The position numbers and the translations under genes are program-made. Shown here one piece after another: positions 10,245 through 21,746 of a stretch of DNA of 64,000 nucleotides. The stretch lies in NCBI GenBank assembly GCA_033725935.1, contig MU867095.1, forward strand, positions 348,255 to 412,254, written 5' to 3'. Within the stretch, counting starts at the first letter, position 1, and the number at the start of each line of letters is the position of its first letter. Below the pieces are notes generated by a model. That model did no database searches, was not told the DNA's origin, and saw only the letters and a list, made by a program, of their open reading frames with translations. Source of the DNA: Cladorrhinum sp. PSN259. Taxonomy: Eukaryota; Ascomycota; Sordariomycetes; Sordariales; Podosporaceae.

Positions 10245-12270
10245 TGTCCCGGTAAGGGGATTGTAAACAGGGAGGGAGGTTGGTAAACGGTAACTATGCG
10301 TAGATGTGCAGAACGTTGAAACGGTGGATAACGTGAGTGAGTGTGTCAGCGTGTGAGTGTGACTCCGATGAGGGAAAGGAGGTTGGTGTTTTTTTTTTTT
10401 TGCGTGAATGTGATGCCTAGGTACGAGGTTAAAGGCGTGTAGTTGGTACAACACGGGGTACAAGTGAAGGTCGGTGAAGATGAGGTTGATATCCAGCGGT
10501 TTTTGGATGTCCAAGCCACCAAGACGGCAGGTATCCAGTACACCGGTCGTCAGGAGTGGGGTATTTTCTTTTGCGTTTCAACCGCGGGCGCGCGAATTTC
10601 ACGTGGGGAAAATGGATGCGAGGCGATGCCCTTTGAGAATTGAGACTCCGTAAAACGGCGGGGGGACGCTTGACTGAATTCCGTACCCAACTCCGTCGAG
10701 TGGAACTTTGGTCGGTGTCGAACGAAATACGGAGACGGCGGCCTCTCTCTATCCAATGTCTTTGCAGAAAAGGGAAAGAAAAAGGGCGGTGAAAATGCAA
10801 TATTCAAGCTGAACAGTAAGGAAGGCTCTCAGCTTCAGCCTTATGGACGATTCAAACCTCAATGGGATGGTGGCCGGAGGATGTGACGACGTGTGTGGCT
10901 TGCTTTGTTTTGCTTGGCTTGGGAAAGGGTTACACGGGGTACTTTCTATCGATAAGCTTATTTTCCCCGTCTGGAGTGAGGTGGCTTAGCCTGCTTTCGG
11001 CTAGGCCGGTTCCGCTTTTCTTGAATACGTACAACTTTTTGAAGTGAAATGCTCCCTCACTCCTTCAATCGCACACATCGATATTCTCTTTGGCATCCTG
11101 TTGCTCCTCAAATCGCCACAGATCTACAGCACATCAGATCTCACAATTCGGGCCGAAGCCGCTGTCATGCAGATGCCGAGTTGCATCTCATGATGCTCGG
11201 TGACGTCCGTATTTTTACACCTTCACAAACGGAACTTGAAAGTTGCCGCCTGAAAGCTGAATGATCAGCCTTTGGTTATATCAAGACATATCGCAGAGCC
11301 TCAAATGCTCGTATTTACCGGTCAGCAAATGGTGTCGCCGGACCACGAGTTTTCTGCCACCTGAATGCTGCAACATGCAAGGCTGTCAGACGTCCACTAT
11401 CGGGTTGCAGGCTGAACAACCGAACGACCACTTGACAGCAATATTGCTTCTTGGCACTCAGATATCCCCACACCAATAAACTGATCTGTAGTTGCACACA
11501 CAGCCTGGCTTACGGAATGTTTTACATGGGAGTTGGGGACCCTACGGTATGGTGGTCAGATCGGCCGCCCTTCCGAATGAAGGAGCAAAGCCACAGGGCC
11601 CGATGCAACGGTACCTGGCGGAGATCCAGATGCATGTCACTTGTGACAGGGGTTTTATGCCCACACCCTACCACACAGTTGTTGATGGTTGTCTTGGCAA
11701 TAACCAGATCTCCCTGATATTTATAACTATGGCTACCTCCCCCGAGCCTTGATCTTGTAGATCATGACTTGTCCAAGTCAACGAATTTGAGCTCCTGGCA
11801 CCTCTTAATACCAGATACCATGACATCATGAATCCTCGCTTTGTATCAATAGTGCCACGCTATTTGACACCCCTTACCCTCCACATGCAATACCGTCATC
11901 CGAGATGAAAACCCCTGGCATGTGATCTCGACTTGGTTTAAATGAATGTGGACTTTCGGCCGGCTTAGCGAAAGCTCTAAACGGGATCTTCAGGTACCCA
12001 CTGATGGGGCACTCACACCTTATTTGCACTACTGTTGACCACCAGGCTCACGAATTCCAGAGACTCATCTAAAGCATATCTCCATGACTCCTTCATGGAG
12101 CTAATCAAGTCAAGCTCAGCGGTGTTGGGTAGGAACAAAACAATGGGGGCAGAGATACAGATTCATTCGGGTTTATAAGTAATCAAGTGTTACTGCCACG
12201 GAAGGTTCTGTTTTTATCAACCACCCACATTCTCCTTTATATCACAATATCTTGTACAACACCGTCCAAA
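10245..12270. promoter_or_regulatory. divergent intergenic region, TMEM234-like / con-6
   Basis: About 2 kb between two divergent genes. A TATAAG box lies at 12174-12179, 97 bases before the con-6 ATG, with CAAT at 12141, a core-promoter layout consistent with an inducible gene. I see no gene in the rest. Confidence 0.5.
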
Positions 12271-12667
12271 ATGCCTACTGATGCTCAAGTCGCTGGTGGC
12301 CACAAGGCTAACCTTAATAACCCCAACACCTCCGAGGAGTCCAAGGAGAACTCTCGCAAGATTTTGGAGAATGAGTTCAACGGCCGTGATGGTGAGTTTT
12401 CCGTCCTATATACTCGGCAGGTACGGTTTATCATTTTAAGCTGACGTCCGAACAGTCCCAAAGGCCAGCGAAAACATGGACAAGAACCCCGGTAACGTTG
12501 CTGGCGGTCTCAAGGCGTGAGTTACACAACTTCCTCTTCTGCCACCATGAGAAATATCACCTCTGACAACTTCCTCCTTCCTTCCCTGCTCTAGTACCTT
12601 GAAGAACCCCAACGTCTCGGATGGGGCCAAGGAGTCGGCCAGGGAGCGTCTCAACCAGATGATGTAA
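12271..12667 (+). CDS. con-6: conidiation-specific protein 6 (Con-6 family)
   Basis: Three coding exons, 12271-12391, 12456-12516 and 12595-12667, joining to 84 residues; donors are GTGAGT twice, acceptors ACAG and CTAG. The product carries the duplicated Con-6 motif: GGHKANLNNPNTSEESKENS near the N-terminus and GGLKATLKNPNVSDGAKESA near the C-terminus, linked by a stretch ending KNPGNVA. Small hydrophilic Con-6 proteins accumulate in conidia and ascospores of Neurospora and are lost on germination; the molecular role is unknown. The family usually responds to development, light and stress. The upstream TATA box fits that, but nothing else in the sequence proves regulation. Confidence 0.93.
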
Positions 12668-14535
12668 GAGTCTTTTGGCACCGTACCCATCACATGGAAA
12701 GGAAAGAGAGTGTGACATGACTTCAAGATTTGAAGATCATGCGAGCGTGGATCATCAAACTTTTCTCATCATGTTTCTTTTGTATTGAAGCCTTTTTGTC
12801 GTTCGGGTCAACAGACCAAAACAAGCGCAAACTAGCACAGCTGTGAGCATTTAACTGTCTATCTTGCCTTTTAGTGCTGTTGTTCAGATCCCGTTTCTGT
12901 TTCCGTGAGTGTTCCATTCATCAGTTGATGGGTTTCTCAACCTTGAAATATCCCTCGAAACTGGAAACATCAAATCCATGTCCTTTTGAGTATATTTTGC
13001 CGAAATCTGAGACGTTATGAGAGTGGTCCGGGAATTGGGGAGAATAGTCCAAGTTCTATGGAAAATCGCATCTGGCCTCACCCTATTCCATGCCATGCCA
13101 TGCCAATTCCCTTCTCATGCGTGCTGACGTTGAAGACGCCAGTCTCCAACATACATTGACCATTGGGCGCACATACCCCGGAAATTATTTTTGCATCTGT
13201 CTTTAAATAGATCATAAAATCTTCTTTTCGCTTGAGCCGAGGGGCCATAGGCACTCATTAGAAATTATATAGACATCATCCCGAGATTGTTAAAAGGACA
13301 CTAGGGAGGGTTCTTTGGGAGGCGTCAATACACATTGCGTCATTCTTGACGAAGTCAGGATATCTGGCATGCGATGGTGATAGCTTCAGCATTATCCTTG
13401 ATAGTTTGTGTTTTTCTTTGTTTTCTCGGTTACGACCTGGCTTCGTGAACGAGAGGATGCTGATAAACCGAAGCTCGGGTACTGGGACCTGGGGATAATT
13501 TCTTCTCAAAGAAGCAAAAGTTTGGTTATTTGTTTGGATCAACAGGGGTTCCGAGTTGGATCTCATCACCTACGGCGACAGGAATGATCCTTTGTATAAA
13601 ATTTTCAAAGATCCAAGATGACGCAAAAGTGGATAAGGTGACCTGATGAGCTGAATCCTGATCTCCAAGACACTCAAAAGGCGGGGTATCAAGGACGCGT
13701 AGCTCCGGGGGAAGCCGTGGGAAGAGGTGGGGTTGAAGACGTCAACTAAGGTGGCTGAGGATGGTGGGATGTGGTATTCCCAGATTTCCCATGCACCAAC
13801 AATTGCGACATGGCGTGCCATCGAACTCAAGATTCTGCACGTCGAAGATACTGGTACTAAACAAGGGATTGCGGTTTCAGGACTGTCAGCAATTGATGGT
13901 GTATCCGCGGGGGTTTGCTTCCTCCCTGACAGGCACCCGCAAAAAGGGCTGCGCAGTGCCGCAAAGCGCTGCAAATGGGATGCAGAGATCGGAGAATGAC
14001 CCACATGAAAAGAGCTTAAACCCCTGTCGATGCCACGCTGATGTGGTACCAGCCTCAAGGATTTGCGCTTGTCGACGGACACCAGCCACCCGAAAACCAA
14101 TCGAAACACACGCAATGCCGGGAACTCGAGAGCCCACCCAACCACCGCTGACGCGAATGCGCGCTAACTGGTTGCTGTGCACATCCCATTGTCCACCAGG
14201 GATTCCGTATTCCAGCATCCCGTGCCCTGTCTGTGTGGTCCTGCAGTTTGGATGCGGCTTGATTTTCGTCCTGCTTTCTTTTTCCTTCCTTCTTTCGTCC
14301 TTTCTTTTCTCTCAAATCTTTTTCACCTTGTGCACCCTGACGGCGTGCTTCTTGATTTTGATTCGACACAATCAATCTCGCCCAACTGCCATCCCGAGTG
14401 TCAGCAGCACACAGAGAACCTCGCTGGCTCCAGCCCGAGAGTAAACAATACTTTCGGACGGACCCGACCTCACCCGTGGACCTTCCTCACCGACACGACC
14501 TTCCACTCTTTCGGCTTACTTTGGATGCCCTCAAA
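12668..14535. other. intergenic and 5' leader of the C2-domain gene
   Basis: About 1.9 kb. Open frames on both strands overlap (for example 13570-14145 minus and 13761-14444 plus) and none shows a domain. 14270-14330 is a pyrimidine tract and 14400-14535 has the C-rich character of a fungal 5' leader. Confidence 0.5.
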
Positions 14536-17500
14536 ATGTTAGCCAAGGGAAAGGCTATTCCCTTGAGTGGGATGCACACGGCGGGCATTTTCTCCGACAA
14601 TACCGCTGACGGCCCCGAAATTGGCTCCCTTGTTGTCGTGGTGGACCGCGCAAAGAACTTGCCTAACCGCAAGACAATTGGAAAGCAGGATCCTTACTGC
14701 GCGGCGCGCCTTGGAAAGGAAGCACAAAAGACAAACACCGATATTCGAGGCGGTCAGACTCCCAAGTGGTAAGTTCAAAAATCCCATTTTCGGTTTTGGC
14801 CCAAGTATTGTCCCTTGTCCATGTTTTGGTGGGTGAGGCTAACCGGGGTGGATTGGATCTGCAACAGGGACCAGGAGCTCCGATTCACTGTCCACGAATC
14901 GCCCGACTACTATCAGTTGAAGTTGTCCGTATTTAACGACGACAAGAGGACCGAGCTAATTGGAGAGGCATGGATGGATTTGCACGATATCATCGTTCGA
15001 GGAGGCGGCCAGAAGGATAAATGGCAATCGCTCACCTGTAGGGGCAAGTACGCCGGCGAGGTTCGTATCGAGCTCACATACTACGACACCCAGCCGAGAG
15101 AGAAGCCCGGAACTAGGCCCAAACCACAACTGCAGCATCAGCTGCAACAACCGCAGCATGCTTCCCAGCCAGAACAGGAGCCAGCTTCAGCAAATACGTC
15201 CGGCCCCAGGGCCATGCCTAAGCGACGGCCATTACCCTCAGATCCTGTCATCAGTGCAAAGGTACCACCACCGCCTGCTTCACACTCACCTGTCCCTCTA
15301 CAACACCTCGGGCAGGAGCAAATAGACTCGCCGCCTCTGCGGGCTCAACAGAACCCCTCGAGTTCTTACACCCCATCACACTCGCCTCTCCAGCAATTCG
15401 AGTTCAATAATCCGCCGCCTCAACCACCGCCGTCTAGTCGATACCACCAGCAACCGTCACCAGACCAGTACTCACGCCGTGATGCAAACTTGGAGTATGA
15501 TACATTACCTCGAAGACCGGAGCCCCCTGTACAGCAATATCGGGCGCCCGATGATCGAGGGTACAGTCCCCATCATCAGCAGCCCGCGTATGATCGATTC
15601 GACTCGAGATCCCGTGAATCTTTTGGTGCGCCACCGCCCCAAATCAGTAGTAGCTTTGAAGAGGATAGGCCACCACCGCCTCCAGTCCATCGATCGAGAG
15701 CTGGCAGCAACCCTCCCCTTAACGGACAATACCAAAGCACTCCACCAACCATGAGGCACAATGTCCTGAGGAACGAGGCTCATCGACAGTCTGGACAGTC
15801 TGCTGCTCCATCGGCCTATCCAGGACGCCCAACTTACAAGGCCAGTGATTCGGCTCCAGCACTAACCAATGGCTCTCAGTACTCGACTATGGACCAGCCT
15901 CCACCTCCCCGGCATTATTCGTATGATGCGGGGTATGGCCAGTCCCACAGGCATCATCAGGCTACTGTTGAGGATGTACCGGAGTCACCAGAATCTGTGC
16001 ACTCAGTTAATAGGAGGAGCCTTGGCCGTCCACCTCGGGAGTCTCAGACCCAATTTGAGCAATACGATGCCCCGTTCGAGCCAGAGTATGAGAACAGGCA
16101 TGAGAGCACAAACGCCAGTCCCGCGCCACTCAACATCTCTGCAAGAAGGCCAAGCAATGTTGAACCTGTTACCTCGCGCTATTCGTCGTCTCCGGGGGTC
16201 CATGAGAGCAACACGGGAACTTCACGCTATTCGACCTCTCCGGGAGTGCAGGACAGCGGTCCACCACCTGTACCGCCCTCTCATTACTCGACATCGCCTG
16301 GAATGCAGGACCATCAAGACTACCAAAGAGCAACGTCCAACGGGTACGTGCCGTCACCGCCGGAGGCGCCACCGAGGGCACCCTCTGATTATTCCGTCTC
16401 TTCGAACTATGGCAGACATTCTGAACCTATTTTGTCGCCATACAGCTCACAGTCAGAGCAGAGGGCTTTGACGTACCGGAACGAATTCGAGGATACCTCG
16501 AGCTACTCTGCACCGCCACCACCACCAGTGCCTGCCTCCTTGGTTCCGGGGATGTCTCAGGAGCTCGTCCGTGTTGGGGACGGGAGACGGTACACTCAGC
16601 AAGCTCAGATTGAACCGCCGCCGTCCAGGGGCAGAGCGATGGGCGAAGGTTCCAGGAGATATGACTATGACGAACCTCAAGAAAATTACAACACTGCTCC
16701 ACCAGCCCATGGAGCAAGGAGCCCGGCAACCTACACCACTAATGGACCCTCAACTTCGAGCGTAAATGTCGTGATCAGACAAAGAAACTACTCACCGAAC
16801 CCTCCTCCAGTTCGCGACCCCAGCCCCAACCCCCCAATGTATTCACAGTACGGTAGTCGTCGCGACCCTAGCCCCAATCCCCAATTCGGAAGCCGTCGCG
16901 ACCCTAGCCCCAATCCCCAATTCGGAAGCCGTCGCGACCCTAGCCCCAATCCCCAATTCGGAAGCCGTCGTGACCGCAGCCCTAACCCGCCAATACACCA
17001 ACAACATACCATTCGAAGAAAGTCGGTCAGCCCGAGACCGCCCTCATCAGACAGCCGTGCCTTATCGAGTATTCCGTTCGGCCCTGACTCTTACGACTCC
17101 CTTAACCCAAATGTTTCGGCCGGCGCGATCAAAGATTCGACCACCTCCAGGCCGGACTACAACGAAGCAACAGGAAAGATCATCACGCATGATGGCAACG
17201 AGGTCGATCCTTCCGACCATTTGCCTATGGAAACCTGGGCTCCGGAACCTGAACCAAAGAACAATGTGCTGTCGACGTCACCTTCAACTCGATCAACTCT
17301 CCCCGGCCTTGACCCACCAGCCCAGTCGGGTCAACGACCACTTCGTATCACTGGGGCTCCCCGACCAAGCTCTTATGTGGAATCCGACCGTGTGGACTCG
17401 TCACTAACTCCGCCATCCTCTTCGATCCGCAACCGTCTTCAAAAGAAAGGCACGCACCGCCAGTCCATGTCTGCTGTCTCGCCTTCAGGGCCACCAATGA

Positions 17501-17985
17501 TGTCCGGTGCCAATGGAACGGGCCCAGGTAGGAGGAACAGCAATGTCGGAATGGACTCTTCGCCTCTTGCCCCCTTGCCTTCTCATATGGATAATTTTAC
17601 TCCTCCGAGACAGCTGCCTAGGGCATCTACATTTGACTATGGGGCGGGGGAAAATTATCATCCTTCTAGACCTGCAGCTAATGGGATGCCGCCCATACCG
17701 GCAAAGGTACCACTCGCGTTGCCCCCTCCCCCGGGGCATGGTAATATGAGCGGAGCGTTGCAGTTACATAGCAGCAGTGCGGCGAGGAGACGCGGCTTAG
17801 ATGAGTTTGATAGCTATCATCATGATAGCAGAGGAGATGACAGCTGGGGAGGAGGTGGCGGGAGACAGTTGAGTTTGGAGGAAGAGTTGAGGTCTATCGA
17901 CATCGGGACGGGGAGGTCGTCGAGACGGAACTATGGCCAGCAGCCACAACAATTACAGTATGGGGGACATCAGGGGCAGTGGTAA
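14536..17985 (+). CDS. C2-domain protein with proline-rich tail (Inn1/Fic1-like)
   Basis: Two exons, 14536-14768 and 14868-17985, joining to 1,116 residues across a 99-base intron (GTAAGT ... CAACAG). Residues about 30-150 form a C2 domain: GSLVVVVDRAKNLPNRKT, then KQDPYCAARLG and TPKWDQELRFTVHE, closing with GEVRIELTYYDT. The other 960 residues are disordered, rich in Pro, Ser, Tyr and Gln, with many PPPP and PxxP motifs able to bind SH3 domains. One N-terminal C2 plus a long PxxP tail is the layout of yeast Inn1 and fission yeast Fic1, which link the contractile ring to septum synthesis; a cytokinesis or septation role is inferred from that. A three-copy 12-residue repeat lies at about 16858-16965. 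Convergent with utp15. Confidence 0.85.
16858..16965 (+). repeat. 36-base coding tandem repeat, three copies
   Basis: Three copies encoding RRDPSPNPQFGS lie at 16858-16893, 16894-16929 and 16930-16965, identical in sequence as read. Degenerate copies flank them (RDPSPNPPMYSQYGS before, RRDRSPNPPI after). The identity at the DNA level suggests recent expansion. Confidence 0.95.
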
Positions 17986-18594
17986 ATTGATATGATTATG
18001 ATGGTGAAATATGATGGATAAAGGAATAAATAGGTGGAGACTTTTGCGTTTGTATGAATAATCTTTCTTTTGCGTCATGGTATACGGCATGGGCTGATAG
18101 TAAAGAGGGAACGGTTTTCTAGCATTTGAGTGTATAGCTTCGGAGGCACGATATTTGAACCTGTTCTACTTCATATGTAACTGATCTCGGATCAGGTGCT
18201 CAAAGGATTGTTGTCTACACCTTACAGACTTGGCAATGATCAAATGACTGACAACATGTAAATCAAGTTCTCTCATGAGTTACAATAGCCCAATAGTGCT
18301 TGAGGGGTATTTGGTTGAAGGGTGTAAATCCACAAATATGACAGGAGACTTCCTTCAGCTGTGGCTTGCGCAAAACTTGATTGTTTGGAGGTATCTCTCT
18401 CTAATCGCAAACAAGACAGTGTTTGCTACACTCGATATTTTCCTATCCGTTTTGTTTTTCCATTTCCCAAAAAATAAAAATGGATACCAAGAGAATTATT
18501 TACATACAGGAAGAAACAAAAACGCCGACGCGATGCAAGTTTTAATCGACACACAATTTCATCTCCACAAAATCCCTCTGCTCCCTCTCGGCTT
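17986..18594. other. convergent 3' region
   Basis: Lies between the stops of the C2-domain gene and utp15. AATAAA at 18026 is a plausible polyadenylation signal for the C2 gene. No gene seen. Confidence 0.6.
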
Positions 18595-20238
18595 TCAACT
18601 CATAGTCAGCAGATCGACCATTCCATCCGCCTGGATCGCAATTTCCGCCTTGGCGATTTCCCTCGACACTTTGCCCAACAAGCTCTGGAAACCCTCAGCC
18701 AGCTTCGCGCTACCACCCACAAACTCGCTGTAGAGATCATACAGGTGGAAAGCGACGTCGGCGCAGATGCTCAGGTATCTAGGATCAGAAATGTACTTGC
18801 TTGCCCACTTCATCAGCGGCAGGACGGAAACCTCGTCTCTGCCCTCCAAAGCCTCGCGCAAAGCCGAGCGGTGACGGAGCTCCACGAGAACAGTGAGCGC
18901 CGTGATGGGCTGGTACAGCGGGGAGTTCATGTCGATTACTTCATCAAGCGCGGCAGCGTACGAACCCTTTCTGAGCGCCTTCTCCCAGGGCTTGAGCCTG
19001 GCTTTCCTCTTCTTGCTTCCGGACAGGTCGGAGGTGGGAATGACCACGTCGACGTTTTCCCCCAAGAGTTCCATGGCCTTGTTGGTCACCGCCGCCCTCT
19101 TGCGCTTGGCCTTTTGGGCGTCCATCTTGTCGAGGGAGGAAGTACCGATGGCTGCCTCGACCGCCGCGCGCTCGCGGGCCTTTTCAGCTGCAGCGCCGGA
19201 CAGACGGGTCTTGAGTGAGAGAACGCCCGACTGCATGCCTACCGCCAGGTGGCGGTCCTCCTTGGCTGCGCCGGCGGCGATTACTGACAAGGAGAGGATG
19301 GGACTGGGGTATTTGGCGCCGTAGACCACGTTCCAGTTTGACGTCTCAAAAACCTTGACGTGGCCATCCAAGCTGCCGCTGACGACGCGGGTGCCATTGG
19401 AGGCGAGGGAGAGCGTGGTAACTGTCTTTTGGTGGTTCGTAATGAGGCGGAGGGGCTTGGCGGCGACGAGGTCGAGGACGGAGATTGTGTTTCCTGCTGC
19501 GGCAAGGAGTGTGGTGCCCGAGGGCAACGGGAGGACGTCTTCGACCGAGGCGGCGTGCTTGAAGGTGAGGACCGAGCCTCCTGGGCTGCGGGCGTCCCAG
19601 ACGCGGACGGTTTCGTCGTACGAGCCCGAGACGAGGAGGTTGCTGTTACCTCCGGGGAGGAAGGCGCCGGAACGAACGTAATCGGAGTGACCCGTGAATG
19701 TGCGGGAGGGGTTGTTGGATGGGAGATCCCATAGTCGGACGGTCTTGTCGTCGGAGCAGGACATGAGGGTTGTAAGCTCTGCGGGAGACCATTTTGTTAC
19801 CCAGACGGGCTGCTTGTGGATGTGCCACGTCTTGAGGATGACGGCACGGGTGCCACTGCCGACGTCGAATACCTGCATCTTTCCAGAATCCTCACCGGCG
19901 ACAAGCACGCGCCCGTCAGCGCGGATCTCGCCGCAGTGGGCCTCGCTGTCGAAGCGGCCGATGGTCTTGAGGGTTTCGCGTTTGCGTATTGAGATGATAT
20001 CGACACGAGGCCCCCAGGTAACTGCGAAGAGGTCGTTCAGCTTGGTCGCGGCGACCATCGAGTTGGAGAGAGCGGTGCCATTTGCGGCGGGGAAGCTGAT
20101 GTGGGAGACGGGCCATGATGCCGTCGCCGTGTGTGTCTTTTGGTTTTTGAAGGAACCCCAGTATCGCTGCTCGGGGGTGACGGGGCTAGGGCCCGAGGGC
20201 AGCTTTGCTTGCACCAAGGGAAGCACCTCTGCTGCCAT
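18595..20238 (-). CDS. utp15: U3 snoRNP-associated protein Utp15
   Basis: Single exon, 547 residues, ATG at 20238. The N-terminal half is a WD40 propeller with clear blades: VWVTKWSPAELTTLMSCSDD followed by TVRLWDL, then YVRSGAFLPGG and LLVSGSYDETVRVWD, then GTRVVSGSLDGHVKVFE. The C-terminal part (about 385-535) is the Utp15 domain: RKARLKPWEKALRKGSY AALDEVI, then ALTVLVELRHRSALREALEG and a helical end. A basic KAKRKRAAVTNKAM segment lies between them. Utp15 is a member of the t-UTP/UTP-A subcomplex of the small-subunit processome and is needed for early pre-rRNA transcription and processing in the nucleolus. Length and domain order match the family. Confidence 0.93.
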   Translation of the reverse strand: MAAEVLPLVQAKLPSGPSPVTPEQRYWGSFKNQKTHTATASWPVSHISFPAANGTALSNSMVAATKLNDLFAVTWGPRVDIISIRKRETLKTIGRFDSEAHCGEIRADGRVLVAGEDSGKMQVFDVGSGTRAVILKTWHIHKQPVWVTKWSPAELTTLMSCSDDKTVRLWDLPSNNPSRTFTGHSDYVRSGAFLPGGNSNLLVSGSYDETVRVWDARSPGGSVLTFKHAASVEDVLPLPSGTTLLAAAGNTISVLDLVAAKPLRLITNHQKTVTTLSLASNGTRVVSGSLDGHVKVFETSNWNVVYGAKYPSPILSLSVIAAGAAKEDRHLAVGMQSGVLSLKTRLSGAAAEKARERAAVEAAIGTSSLDKMDAQKAKRKRAAVTNKAMELLGENVDVVIPTSDLSGSKKRKARLKPWEKALRKGSYAAALDEVIDMNSPLYQPITALTVLVELRHRSALREALEGRDEVSVLPLMKWASKYISDPRYLSICADVAFHLYDLYSEFVGGSAKLAEGFQSLLGKVSREIAKAEIAIQADGMVDLLTMS

Positions 20239-21746
20239 CTTTGCGGTCTTTTTCGGGTGTGGTGGCAGTCAGAGTGAGTTGAAGCTTTTGATATTGATCG
20301 CAACTTTCAACTGCTGCTCCAGGTCGCTTACTGCTGATTGGAAACTTTTTTTCTAGCAAGGTCCGGTGGGTCCTTGTAGGGATCCCATTGGTCAATATTC
20401 CCATTTGTGAGATAAAAGTGGGCTGGCTTATCGTTGAACCAAACTTTACCATCTGTCTGGTATACTGGTCGGCAATGACCATGAATCAAGAAGAAGGACC
20501 GGAGTCAGCAACACATATATACGAGTGAAGATCCCGTGGAAGTCCCAAAGAAAGCAAAAGAGGGGAACTAAGGTGGATTACAATCATCTATGTATGCAAA
20601 ACAGCGGGTTAAAACACCTAAACTAAGAGTGAGCACTATGAAATCGGATTGAAGACATCTAACATAGATCACGTAGACGTCTAAGAATATTAAAACGGGA
20701 ATCTACCTCGCTCTCGTGCAGTTATACCGTTCTGGCTCACCCCAGCTTCTTGATGTTGCGCAAGGAATTGTGGAACTAGCTTCCAGTGGCACAGTGAGCC
20801 ATCCAATGGTCCACACCTTTCTTTGACTTTTTCAGCGTTCATTGTGACTGTAGGGTGATTCTCTCGGCGAGAGTTTAAGCCAGATCCATGAACGAACTTC
20901 TAAATCACATGAGCTGTTGTTGAGAAATCAAGGCGGATATAGTTGAACATTTCCACAGATAGCGATTTAAATAATGTATTATCAAACAGTTTAAAAGAAC
21001 CAACGGCCCTCCTCAAGCCGTGTTCAATCTTGTGTTTCTTCCCGCCACACTTACCATTGTCCTGGACAGGGGCCCCTCAGCTCAAGGGCCACAGGAAACC
21101 TAAACAAAGTTCAACATTCAATGCCCCTTCCACCTCCGCCATGCTTTATATTTAATTTATGTTGATTTCTGATCCCATATTGAGCTGCAGCAGCCACCAG
21201 GACCAGACTTGTAAGGTTATTTGAACCTTAACCCCCTGCGAATGTTCAAAGGGTTTTGCGCTCCTGTCGCTGCGTGCCTGCTTTATTAAGCACTGAGAAA
21301 CTGCAGCAACTTGGCCAGCGTCCCAGCCGCTCTTGCCACCTCAGGCTCGCGCATTCGATCATCTGAGCTTCATCGTACTTGCGCCTGGAAGTCGCTCCTT
21401 CCTGTTGTTTCTCCTCAGCGAAATTTTTAAGTTTCTCGCAAATATCGATTTAAAAGGCAGGATCTCGACCTTTCAAAAGCTGTCGGTTTCTCCTGCACGG
21501 TGTTCTCTGCTCCGACCCCTCACAAACAGTCTGCAAATATACTTCAATGGTGTGTGCCCTTCCTGCAGCTCCCTTCTGTTTTCTACTTGGTTGATGGGCC
21601 GATTGGGTGGGCAGAGTTATCTGAGGATTGCTTAGCTTGTCGTGCAGTCTTGCTTACCGGCGTTTTTTTCTTTCTCGCAGTCTTTCAAGACCCAGAAACT
21701 CCTCTCGACCAGAAGTCCGGGGTGAGTTGAGGGTCGTATCCGCATC
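20239..21746. promoter_or_regulatory. divergent intergenic region, utp15 / SP-RING gene
   Basis: About 1.5 kb. 21546-21680 may be a 5'-leader intron of the SP-RING gene (a GTGTGTG donor after ACTTCAATG and a TTTCTCGCAG acceptor); this is a guess from splice signals only. No gene seen. Confidence 0.45.

Noticed and set aside
13570..14145. 191-codon minus-strand frame
   Set aside because: Overlaps plus-strand frames of similar length; no domain, no splice context, no plausible promoter.
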